Below the pieces are notes generated by a model that saw only the letters and a list, made by a program, of their open reading frames with translations, ran no database searches and was not told the origin of the DNA. Both the position numbers and the translations under genes were made by a program. From NCBI RefSeq assembly GCF_001044235.1, contig NZ_JYNL01000072.1, positions 9,159 to 56,312 on the forward strand: DNA of 47,154 nucleotides, read 5' to 3'. This document shows positions 1 to 6,805 of this stretch, in pieces. The stretch is from Mycolicibacterium chlorophenolicum (GTDB lineage: Bacteria; Actinomycetota; Actinomycetes; Mycobacteriales; Mycobacteriaceae). The first letter of the stretch is position 1, and each line of letters opens with the position of its first letter.

Positions 1-381
1 TTCGTGTGGTCGATGTGTGAGTTGACCGCGACCGACCGTGGCCTGCGCGAGGTCGCGTTCAGCAAGGCCTACTGCGGGGGCAGGGTGGACGCGGGCCGCA
101 CCCTGCTCGATCCCGTCATCTCGAAACTCGTGAAGCGGGCCAAGCGCGACGGCTACCTGCGGCCCGAGGTGTCATCGACAGACATGCCGCTGCTCGGCCT
201 GATGGCGGGCACGGTCGGCGAGTACTCCGACGGAGTGTCGAAGGAGCTGTGGCGCCGCTACGTCGGCCTTCTCCTGCAGGGCATGCGGTGCCAGCCGGGT
301 CTGGAGCGGTTGCCGGTCGACGCGCTGACGCACGACGAGCTGCAGGATGCGATGAGCACCTGGCAGGTCACACCGGATTGA
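1..381 (+). CDS. TetR/AcrR-type regulator, C-terminal part (5' end outside window)
   Basis: The reading frame is open at the first base and ends with TGA at 379-381, so only about 126 C-terminal residues are present. The visible part is helical. Segments such as LLDPVISKLVKRAKRDGYLR and DMPLLGLMAGTVGEY resemble the ligand-binding and dimerisation domain of TetR-family repressors, in which a hydrophobic helix follows a 'xxLxxRAKxxGxLRxDV' stretch. The DNA-binding helix-turn-helix would lie upstream and cannot be seen. Its last 14 bases overlap the 3' end of nagA, which converges on it. Target genes cannot be inferred. The family call is likely but rests on the C-terminal pattern only. Confidence 0.7.
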   Translation, partial: FVWSMCELTATDRGLREVAFSKAYCGGRVDAGRTLLDPVISKLVKRAKRDGYLRPEVSSTDMPLLGLMAGTVGEYSDGVSKELWRRYVGLLLQGMRCQPGLERLPVDALTHDELQDAMSTWQVTPD

Positions 382-1507
382 CCACCCAGGCGCCTGTGCG
401 CATGACCCCGGTGACCGACAGGTCATCGTCGAGCACCACCAGGTCGGCGGCCGAGCCGACGGTCATTGCGGCACTGGGCAACCCGAGGGCGCGGGCGGGG
501 ATGACCGACGCCTGGGCCACCGCGGCCTGCAACGCCGCGTCCCGCGGCATCCCGCTGTGCGTGACGGCGAACCGCAGCACCCGGTCCATCGTCGCGGTGC
601 TACCGGCGATGGTGTCGGTGCCCGCCACCCGGGCCACCCCGGCGGCGACGTCCACCGCCAACGGACCGAGCAGGTACCGGCCGTCGGACATCCCGGTCGC
701 GGCCATGGCGTCGGTGATCAATGAGATCCGCTCAGGGCCAACGGCTTTGCTGACGAACCGGTAGATCGCAGGATCGAGGTGCACCCCGTCGGTGATGAGT
801 TCGACCGTGACGCGGGGGTCTTCCATCAGCGCCACGATGGGTCCGGGCTCCCGCCGGTCGATCGGTCGCATCGCGTTGAACAGGTGCGTGCCGACCGTCG
901 CCCCCGCGTCGATGGCCGCACGGACCTGGTCATAGGTGGCCTCGGTGTGACCGACCGCCACCACCACGCCCGCCGCGGTGAGCTGCTCGATCGCGGCGAC
1001 GGCTCCGGCGCGCTCGGGTGCGATGGTGACCATGCGGATCGCGCCATCGCCCGCGCGCAGCACCGCATCGATCTCGGCAGGCTCCGGGTCTCGCATCAGG
1101 GCGGGCTGATGGGCGCCGCAGCGCAGAGGTGACAGCCACGGACCCTCGAGATGAATTCCGTCGATCACACCGGCGCGCACGTCGCGCGCCAGCGCTGCGA
1201 CCTGCCGACGCAGGTCGGCGGGACCGGCGGTGACGAGTGAGGCGATCAGGGTGGTGGAGCCGTGCCTGCGGTGTAACTCCGCCGCGGTGGCCGTCTCCTC
1301 GGGTTCGGCAGCCGAGAAGTTGGCGCCCCCACCGCCGTGCAGATGGGTGTCGACGAATCCCGGAACCACCGTCGCGGCGAGATCCATATCGGGTGGCGCG
1401 GGCGGGGCGCCCGCGCCGACCCGGCGGATCACGCCGTCGGCGATCTCCAGCCAGCCCGGGCGCAGCAGGTCCCGCCCGGTCAGCACCGTGTCGGCGCGCA
1501 GCAGCAC
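368..1507 (-). CDS. nagA: N-acetylglucosamine-6-phosphate deacetylase
   Basis: Cytoplasmic amidohydrolase that removes acetate from GlcNAc-6-phosphate to give glucosamine-6-phosphate, the first committed step of GlcNAc use and cell-wall amino-sugar recycling. The 379-residue length is normal for the family. Visible motifs in order are the metal-binding DTHLHGGGG near residue 53, HLEGPWLS (metal Glu), VGHTEATYDQ and GTHLFNAMRP (metal and substrate His) and LITDAMAATG (catalytic Asp). The start is GTG at 1507. The nagB stop codon lies one base upstream of that start, so the two genes are translationally coupled in a crr-nagB-nagA operon. Its 3' end overlaps the convergent TetR-type gene by 14 bases. 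Confidence 0.95.
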   Translation of the reverse strand: MLLRADTVLTGRDLLRPGWLEIADGVIRRVGAGAPPAPPDMDLAATVVPGFVDTHLHGGGGANFSAAEPEETATAAELHRRHGSTTLIASLVTAGPADLRRQVAALARDVRAGVIDGIHLEGPWLSPLRCGAHQPALMRDPEPAEIDAVLRAGDGAIRMVTIAPERAGAVAAIEQLTAAGVVVAVGHTEATYDQVRAAIDAGATVGTHLFNAMRPIDRREPGPIVALMEDPRVTVELITDGVHLDPAIYRFVSKAVGPERISLITDAMAATGMSDGRYLLGPLAVDVAAGVARVAGTDTIAGSTATMDRVLRFAVTHSGMPRDAALQAAVAQASVIPARALGLPSAAMTVGSAADLVVLDDDLSVTGVMRTGAWVVNPV

Positions 1508-1508
1508 G

Positions 1509-2294
1509 TCAGATGCCCTGCCAGTCCGGTTTGCAGCGGTAGGTCTCGCGGTAGTAGTCGACGAGTTGGAGCCGGCGGGCGGCGGCAGCGTCGAGCAGCA
1601 CGGTGACGTGCGGGTGATGCTGCAGCACGGTCGCCGGCCACATGGCGCTCACCGCGCCCTCGACGAGATGGTGCACCGCCTCGGCCTTGCCGCGGCCGGT
1701 CGCGACCAGGACGATGTGCCGCGCCTCCAGGATGGTGCCCAACCCCTGGGTCAGGCAGTGCGTCGGCACCGCATCGACGTCGTCGCCGAAGAACCGGGCG
1801 TTGTCGATGCGCGTCTGCCGGGTGAGGGTCTTGATGCGGGTCCGCGAGGCCAGCGACGACCCGGGCTCGTTGAACGCGATGTGCCCGTCGGTTCCGATGC
1901 CGAGGATCTGGAGGTCCACCCCGCCCGCGCCGCGGATCTCCGCCTCGTAGGCCGCGCACGAGGCGGGGATGTCGGCGGCCAGACCGTCAGGGCCCTGCAC
2001 CGCCCCGTCGGGAAAGTCGACACGAGACACGAACACCTGGTCGATGACGTTGCGGTAGCGCTCCGGGTGATCGGCGGGCAGTCCGACGTACTCGTCGAGG
2101 GTGAAGCCGCGGGCCTGGCGGAAGGACAACTCCCCCGCGTCGTATCGCGCCGCCAGTTCGTCGTAGATGGTCAACGGGGACGAACCGGTGGCCAGCCCGA
2201 GCACCGCGTCCGGTGTACGTTTCAGCAACGCCGCCACCGCGTCGGCGCCGACTCTGCCGATCTCCGCGCGGTCTTCGAGGATGACGACTTCCAT
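1509..2294 (-). CDS. nagB: Glucosamine-6-phosphate deaminase
   Basis: Converts glucosamine-6-phosphate to fructose-6-phosphate and ammonia, feeding glycolysis after NagA. The 261-residue product begins MEVVILEDRAEIG, the standard NagB amino terminus. Family motifs include GLATGSSPLTIYDEL (phosphate-binding loop near residue 33), FTLDEYVGLPADHPERYRN with the catalytic Asp, and GIGTDGHIAFNEPGSS with the catalytic His. The ATG at 2294-2292 overlaps the crr stop codon by one base (TGATG). The frame stays open far upstream, but that part runs through crr in another frame and is not coding. Together with nagA it forms the catabolic half of a GlcNAc PTS locus. Confidence 0.95.
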   Translation of the reverse strand: MEVVILEDRAEIGRVGADAVAALLKRTPDAVLGLATGSSPLTIYDELAARYDAGELSFRQARGFTLDEYVGLPADHPERYRNVIDQVFVSRVDFPDGAVQGPDGLAADIPASCAAYEAEIRGAGGVDLQILGIGTDGHIAFNEPGSSLASRTRIKTLTRQTRIDNARFFGDDVDAVPTHCLTQGLGTILEARHIVLVATGRGKAEAVHHLVEGAVSAMWPATVLQHHPHVTVLLDAAAARRLQLVDYYRETYRCKPDWQGI

Positions 2295-2764
2295 CAGGTG
2301 GCCGCGATGAAGAGTCCGTCGCCGTGGGCGATCACCGCGCCCTCGAGCACGGCCTCGGCCGGCGTGATGGCCTCGGCGTCGCGCTGGTCCATCACCACAA
2401 CGGGGACAATGGGATTCAGGCCCTTGGCCTCGATGGCGGGGACGTCGTAGGTGATCACCTTCTGGCCCGCGGCGACGTCGTCGCCCTGGCTGACGTGGGT
2501 GGTGAACCCCTCGCCGTCGAGGGCGACGGTGTCGAGGCCGAGATGAACCAGCACCCCGACGTTGTCGGGCGTCATGATCACATAGGCGTGCGGCATCAGC
2601 TTGAGGACCTTGCCGGCTACCGGCGCCACCGCGTCGATGACTTCCCGCGGCGGATCCACCGCCGCGCCATACCCCACCATGCCCGCGGAGAACACCGGGT
2701 CGGGGACATCGGACAGCGGGACCGCGCGGCCGGCGACCGGGGCGAGGACGGACGTATTGCTCAT
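2294..2764 (-). CDS. crr: PTS glucose/GlcNAc-family EIIA component
   Basis: Single-domain phosphocarrier of the sugar phosphotransferase system (156 residues). It passes phosphate from HPr to the EIIB domain of a membrane permease. The product starts MSNTSVLAPVAGRAVPL and contains the two conserved histidine regions, PHAYVIMTPDN and VLVHLGLDTVALDGEGF; the second holds the phosphorylated His. The ATG at 2764 is preceded by a strong ribosome site (AAGGAGTA, complement of 2771-2778), which favours it over the in-frame start 43 codons upstream. It is the first gene of crr-nagB-nagA and is divergent from the EIICB gene at 2869, its obvious partner because that protein lacks an EIIA domain. Confidence 0.93.
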   Translation of the reverse strand: MSNTSVLAPVAGRAVPLSDVPDPVFSAGMVGYGAAVDPPREVIDAVAPVAGKVLKLMPHAYVIMTPDNVGVLVHLGLDTVALDGEGFTTHVSQGDDVAAGQKVITYDVPAIEAKGLNPIVPVVVMDQRDAEAITPAEAVLEGAVIAHGDGLFIAAT

Positions 2765-2868
2765 TGGCGCTACTCCTTTTGGCCGATCGGATGAAAGCCG
2801 ATCCCACCCAGAATAGGCTTGCTCCACTTGCGCAAGGGCACGAAACGGGCGAGAGAGAAGGCTGACCT
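2765..2868. promoter_or_regulatory. Divergent control region of the GlcNAc/glucose PTS genes
   Basis: This 104-bp region separates crr (minus) from the EIICB gene (plus) and must hold both promoters. It contains a perfect 10-bp palindrome, CTTGCGCAAG, at 2827-2836. The 7-bp direct repeat GCCGATC occurs at 2782-2788 and 2797-2803. A possible minus-strand -10 element, TATTCT, is the complement of 2810-2815. I see no clear match to the DasR operator known from other actinobacterial GlcNAc genes. The palindrome is the best candidate operator, but this is inference. Confidence 0.45.
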
Positions 2869-4419
2869 GTGACCAGTGATTCTGCGAAACCACAAGAAGC
2901 GCAGAGCAAGTCGGGCCTGCGGATACCGGGGTTCGCCCAGCTGCAGCGGCTGGGCAAGAGCCTCATGCTGCCGATCGCGGTGCTGCCTGCTGCCGGCATC
3001 CTGCTGCGATTGGGGCAGCCGGACCTGCTGGGCCGGATCGAGGTGCCGGTCATCGGCGCGTTCTTCAAGGCGATGAGCGCCGCCGGAGACGCGCTGTTCA
3101 CGAATCTGCCGCTGCTCTTCGCCGTCGGCGTCGCCATCGGTTTCGCCAGGAAGGCCGACGGATCGACCGCGCTGTCGGCGGTGGTCGGCTATCTGGTGGT
3201 CCAGGCGGTGTTCAAGACGATGTCGCCGATCGTGCTGGCCGGTCAGGTCGACAAGGCGGGCGAGCAGGCGCAGATCAACTACAGCGTCTTCGCCGGCATC
3301 CTCGTCGGCTTGCTCACAGCGTGGCTGTTCGACCGCTACCACGACATCGTGTTGCCGTCCTATCTCGGATTCTTCGGTGGCCGACGGTTCGTCCCGATCA
3401 TCGTCTCGCTGGCGAGTCTGTTCCTCGCGTTCGCGATGAGCTACTTCTATCCCATCTTCGACGCCGGGCTGACCGGCCTCGGTGAGTTCATCGGCGCGTC
3501 GGGGGCAATCGGGGCGTTCATCTACGGATTCGCCAACCGCATGCTGATTCCGCTGGGCCTGCACCACATTCCGAACTCCTACATCTGGTTCCTCTACGGC
3601 GACTACCAGACGCCCTCGGGCGAGACGGTCACCGGCGAACTCACCCGGTTCGCCGCCGGCGACCCGACCGGCGGTCATCTGACCGCCGGCTTCTATCCGA
3701 TCCTGATGTTCGGCCTGCCCGCCGCCGCCCTGGCGATGATCCACGCGGCGAACAAGAAGCAGCGCAAGGTCGCGGTCGGCATCCTGTCGGCCGCGGCGCT
3801 GACTGCGTTCCTGACCGGCATCACCGAACCGCTGGAGTTCGCGTTCATGTTCGTCGCGTTCCCGCTGTACGTCATCCACGCGGTGCTGACCGGACTGTCC
3901 CTGGCGATCGCCTACCTGCTCGACATCCATCTGGGCTTCTCGTTCTCCGCCGGCCTGATCGACCTGCTTCTCTACGGGACGGCTCCGGCCGCGAAGAACA
4001 TCCCGCTGCTGATCGGGATGGGCGTGGTGTTCTTCGTCGTGTACTACCTGCTGTTCCGGTTCGCGATCACGAAATTCAACATGCGCACCCCCGGACGCGA
4101 ACCGGAGGACGAGTTCGAGGCCGAGGAGCAGGCCAACCTGGAGGCGGGCGCGTCAGGAGCGACGACGACGGCGGTCGCCGCGCCGGCTCAGACGAAGGCC
4201 GAGCAACTCATCGCCGCGTTCGGCGGCCGCGACAATCTGGTGAACGTCGATGCCTGCATCACCCGGCTGCGCATGGAGGTCGCCGACAAGTCCAAGGTGG
4301 ATCAGGCTCAGCTCAAGGCACTCGGTGCCGCCGGTGTCCTCGAGGTGGGCAACAGCGTCCAGGCGGTGTTCGGCACGCAGTCCGAGGCGCTGAAGAACGA
4401 CATCCGGGACGTGCTGTAA
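2869..4419 (+). CDS. PTS EIICB permease, glucose/N-acetylglucosamine family
   Basis: Membrane permease that imports and phosphorylates glucose or GlcNAc (516 residues). An EIIC domain (residues about 20-400) begins with LMLPIAVLPAAGILLRLGQ and contains repeated hydrophobic helices and the family motif GITEPLEFAFMFVAF. A charged Glu/Ala linker at about 410-440 leads to a C-terminal EIIB domain, where VDACITRLRM carries the phosphorylated Cys. No EIIA domain is fused; crr next door supplies it. The GTG start at 2869 follows an AAGG ribosome site. Linkage to nagA and nagB argues for GlcNAc as substrate (NagE-like), while sequence alone would equally fit a PtsG glucose permease, so I give no gene symbol. 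Confidence 0.9.
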   Translation: MTSDSAKPQEAQSKSGLRIPGFAQLQRLGKSLMLPIAVLPAAGILLRLGQPDLLGRIEVPVIGAFFKAMSAAGDALFTNLPLLFAVGVAIGFARKADGSTALSAVVGYLVVQAVFKTMSPIVLAGQVDKAGEQAQINYSVFAGILVGLLTAWLFDRYHDIVLPSYLGFFGGRRFVPIIVSLASLFLAFAMSYFYPIFDAGLTGLGEFIGASGAIGAFIYGFANRMLIPLGLHHIPNSYIWFLYGDYQTPSGETVTGELTRFAAGDPTGGHLTAGFYPILMFGLPAAALAMIHAANKKQRKVAVGILSAAALTAFLTGITEPLEFAFMFVAFPLYVIHAVLTGLSLAIAYLLDIHLGFSFSAGLIDLLLYGTAPAAKNIPLLIGMGVVFFVVYYLLFRFAITKFNMRTPGREPEDEFEAEEQANLEAGASGATTTAVAAPAQTKAEQLIAAFGGRDNLVNVDACITRLRMEVADKSKVDQAQLKALGAAGVLEVGNSVQAVFGTQSEALKNDIRDVL

Positions 4420-4428
4420 CCGGAGCGG

Positions 4429-4845
4429 TCAGCCGACCTTCTGGAGCTGGAACGGGCTCTGGGTGACGATGCCGCCCGCGCATCCGTAGTTCGAGTCCGA
4501 CGACACCACGCCGCTCAGCGTCACCGGATCGACCGACATCGACACCACGGCCGGTTCGTAATGTCCGTCGTCGCAGGTGAGTCCGCCCGGCTTCGTCACC
4601 GTGAACACCCACCGGCCGTCGGTGAACGTCGTGGGAGTGCTCCAGCCCTGGTTGCTGCTGACGGTCCCGGCGCATCCCGTGGGGTCGCAACTCGTCGTGA
4701 TGGTCAGCACGTTGTACGGATCGCCGTCGGCGGATCCGTAGGTGCCGTTGAGCAGTGGCGGATCGGCGGCCGCGGCGCCGGCGAGGGCGACGGCCGCGAT
4801 CACCGGCGCAGTGACGGCGGCGAGAGCGCGAAGGACCTTTGCCAT
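4429..4845 (-). CDS. Small secreted protein, function unknown
   Basis: 138-residue protein with a clear Sec signal peptide: a basic start (MAKVLRAL), an alanine/valine-rich core and a likely cut near AAAADP at residues 26-28. The mature part is beta-rich (Ser/Thr/Gly/Val) and holds four cysteines, in TSCDPTGCAG, GLTCDDG and YGCAGG, which could form two disulfides outside the cytoplasm. It resembles the small secreted hypothetical proteins common in mycobacteria, but I recognise no domain of known function. A possible -10 element (TACCCT, complement of 4856-4861) lies 10 bp upstream of the ATG, so the transcript would have almost no leader. The 3' end lies 9 bp from the convergent EIICB gene. 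Confidence 0.8.
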   Translation of the reverse strand: MAKVLRALAAVTAPVIAAVALAGAAAADPPLLNGTYGSADGDPYNVLTITTSCDPTGCAGTVSSNQGWSTPTTFTDGRWVFTVTKPGGLTCDDGHYEPAVVSMSVDPVTLSGVVSSDSNYGCAGGIVTQSPFQLQKVG

Positions 4846-4975
4846 AGTGATTCGCAGGGTACGGCCTCGTCAGCCCGGATCGTCGCAGGCAGACGGTCTG
4901 ATCCTCGGTCGTGTCCGTCGTGTCGCCGAACCGAGATCTGGGACGCAGGGTCGGCCGCGCGTGATCGACGATGGG

Positions 4976-4981
4976 TAGCGT
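4976..4981 (+). promoter_or_regulatory. -10 element of a probable leaderless promoter
   Basis: TAGCGT matches the mycobacterial TANNNT -10 pattern. The GTG start of the metallophosphoesterase gene lies exactly 6 nt downstream, where transcription should begin. No ribosome-binding sequence precedes the GTG. A leaderless mRNA is therefore likely (inference). An 11-nt palindrome, CAGACGGTCTG, lies further upstream at 4890-4900. Confidence 0.5.
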
Positions 4982-4987
4982 CGAATC

Positions 4988-6178
4988 GTGACAGAAACTC
5001 CCGCCGATGTGGTCGAGCCCGTAGGACCCGAACATCGACCCCGGCGCCGATTCCGCGTCGTGGCCACCATGTTCGGCATCGCCCTGCTGCTGTTCGGCGT
5101 CCCGTGGTGGACGCTGTTCGCGTCGGGTGCCGCCTGGCCTGCGCCCGTCTTCGTGATCGGGACAGTGGTGTTCGTCGCGCTCTTCGCCGTGCTGCCGCTG
5201 TTGATGATGGCAGGCCACGGCGCCAGACATCGGGACCGAGCCGCCCTCGCGGGCGATGCGCTGCTCGGTGCGGGGTGGGTGCTGTTCGTCTGGTCGGTGT
5301 TCGGACAGGTGCTGCTGTTCTTGCTCTTCGTGGCCGGAATCGAGAACCCCCACCGCGGTCGGGTGGTGGCGGGCGCGGTCGTGGTCTCAGTTGCGGTCCT
5401 TCTCGCGTGGGGATACGCCGAAGCGATGCGCGTTCCCCGGGTCAGGAGGCTCGACGTCGTCATCGACCCGCTCGGTGCGGCGTTGGACGGGCTGCGCGTC
5501 GCGGTGATCACCGACACCCATTTCGGGCCGATCAACCGCGTCCGCTGGTCGGCAGACGTGGTGGCGAGAGTCAACGAGCTCGACGCCGACATCGTCTGTC
5601 ATGTCGGGGACATCGCCGACGGCACGGTCGAGGTACGCCGCGAACAGTCGGATCCCCTGGCGTCGGTGCAGGCGTCGTCGGCTCGTGTGTACGTCACCGG
5701 CAACCACGAGTACTTCAGCGAGGCACAGGGCTGGCTGGACTACATGGAAGGCATCGGCTGGACCGCACTGCACAACCGGCACGTCGTCGTGCAACGCGGC
5801 GATGACCGGCTCGTCGTCGCCGGTGTGGACGACGCGACGGCGGAGGCGTCAGGTCTGCGCGGTCACGGTGCGAATCTCGAAGCGGCGCTGGCGGGAGCCG
5901 AGAGCACGCTTCCCATTCTCCTTCTCGCGCATCAACCCAAACAGGTGATCCATGCCGTGCGCGCGGGCGTCGATCTGCAGATCTCCGGACACACCCACGG
6001 AGGTCAGATCTGGCCGTTCCATGCCCTGGTCCGACTCGAGCAGCCGGTCGTGAGCGGTCTGAGTCGTCACGGTGAGCGCACCGCGCTGTACACCAGTCGC
6101 GGGACCGGGTTCTGGGGTCCTCCCTTCCGGGTCTTCGCACCGAGCGAGATCACCCTTCTGACGCTGCGCTGCCCGTGA
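4988..6178 (+). CDS. Membrane-anchored calcineurin-like metallophosphoesterase
   Basis: 396-residue protein. About four hydrophobic helices in residues 20-140 anchor it in the membrane and precede a metallophosphoesterase domain at about 165-390. All five metal-binding blocks are present: ITDTHFGPI, VGDIADG, GNHEYFSE, LLAHQP and SGHTHGGQIWPFH. This is the YaeI/YkuE-like group, some of whose members act on lipid-linked phosphates such as UDP-diacylglucosamine; the substrate here is unknown. The GTG start is chosen because the -10 element lies 6 bp upstream and the frame has no earlier well-placed start. The gene is divergent from the small secreted protein and ends 6 bp from a convergent VOC gene. 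Confidence 0.9.
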   Translation: MTETPADVVEPVGPEHRPRRRFRVVATMFGIALLLFGVPWWTLFASGAAWPAPVFVIGTVVFVALFAVLPLLMMAGHGARHRDRAALAGDALLGAGWVLFVWSVFGQVLLFLLFVAGIENPHRGRVVAGAVVVSVAVLLAWGYAEAMRVPRVRRLDVVIDPLGAALDGLRVAVITDTHFGPINRVRWSADVVARVNELDADIVCHVGDIADGTVEVRREQSDPLASVQASSARVYVTGNHEYFSEAQGWLDYMEGIGWTALHNRHVVVQRGDDRLVVAGVDDATAEASGLRGHGANLEAALAGAESTLPILLLAHQPKQVIHAVRAGVDLQISGHTHGGQIWPFHALVRLEQPVVSGLSRHGERTALYTSRGTGFWGPPFRVFAPSEITLLTLRCP

Positions 6179-6184
6179 TTCCGT

Positions 6185-6619
6185 TCAGGCCGCCGCTGCG
6201 AAGAGCTCCAGCTGGATGTTGTCGGGGTCCCGGAACACGAGGGTGGCGAACGCGACCGGCTCATCGCCGGTCCTGACACCGGAGTGCGGGATGTCCAGTG
6301 CGTCAAGCCAACTGGCCCACGCGTCCAATTCCTCGCGGGACGACACCCCGAACCCGATGTGGTCCAGCCCGGTCTGCGCCTCGTCGAAGAGGTCACCGCC
6401 GTTGCCGGTGTTCTTGTGGAGCCCGATCGCCAGCCCCGAGCGCGGTTCGATGAGCAGCACGGCGTAACCGGTGTCCTCGCACCCGTAATGCGGAAACGTC
6501 ATCGGTAATCGTTGCGCGTGGAACACCCGCTCGTACCAGCTGATGCTGGCATCGATATCGCGCACGGTGAAGGAGATGTGGTGGATCCCCGCGATCGCGG
6601 GGGCGCTGTGGTCGGCCAT
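6185..6619 (-). CDS. VOC (glyoxalase/bleomycin resistance) family protein
   Basis: 144-residue cytoplasmic protein with two beta-alpha-beta-beta-beta modules of the vicinal oxygen chelate fold. Likely metal ligands are visible: His in IHHISFTVRDID near residue 12, His in GLDHIGFGVSSREELDAW near residue 85, and Glu in FRDPDNIQLELF near the end. Relatives include glyoxalase I, methylmalonyl-CoA epimerase and extradiol dioxygenases, so the reaction cannot be named. Upstream of the ATG, the minus strand reads TAAGAC followed by 7 nt, a weak leaderless-type arrangement. The gene is convergent with the metallophosphoesterase gene. Confidence 0.88.
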   Translation of the reverse strand: MADHSAPAIAGIHHISFTVRDIDASISWYERVFHAQRLPMTFPHYGCEDTGYAVLLIEPRSGLAIGLHKNTGNGGDLFDEAQTGLDHIGFGVSSREELDAWASWLDALDIPHSGVRTGDEPVAFATLVFRDPDNIQLELFAAAA

Positions 6620-6705
6620 GGAAACCGTCTTACGCCATCACTGGGCGTCGGCGGGGCAAGACGACGGGATGACGTACCCGCGAGCGGTTCCCAATGGGCC
6701 CCGAG

Positions 6706-6740
6706 GTGAAGGTGCAGTAGCGCACTACTGCACCTTTCAC
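6706..6740. repeat. Long perfect hairpin in front of the beta-propeller gene
   Basis: The arms at 6709-6720 (AAGGTGCAGTAG) and 6725-6736 (CTACTGCACCTT) are exact reverse complements around a CGCA tetraloop. Allowing one bulged T at 6737 extends the stem to 15 bp, from 6706 to 6740. It lies between the divergent VOC and propeller genes, so it is not an ordinary gene-end terminator. It could be a structured mRNA leader, an attenuator or a regulator-binding palindrome. Confidence 0.75.
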
Positions 6741-6805
6741 AGCGGCCACTGATCATGATGAGGCGCGTACAGAGAACCATCCGCGAAATCGCTGACGAGG
6801 ACGCC

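Noticed and set aside
1509..3137. NagB with a long N-terminal extension
   Set aside because: The extension runs through crr in another frame. NagB's conserved amino end begins at the ATG at 2294.
2770..3930. Long open frame antisense to the EIICB gene
   Set aside because: Its translation is Arg/Gln/Asp-rich with no domain, as expected for the complement of a GC-rich gene; the sense strand has clear PTS motifs.
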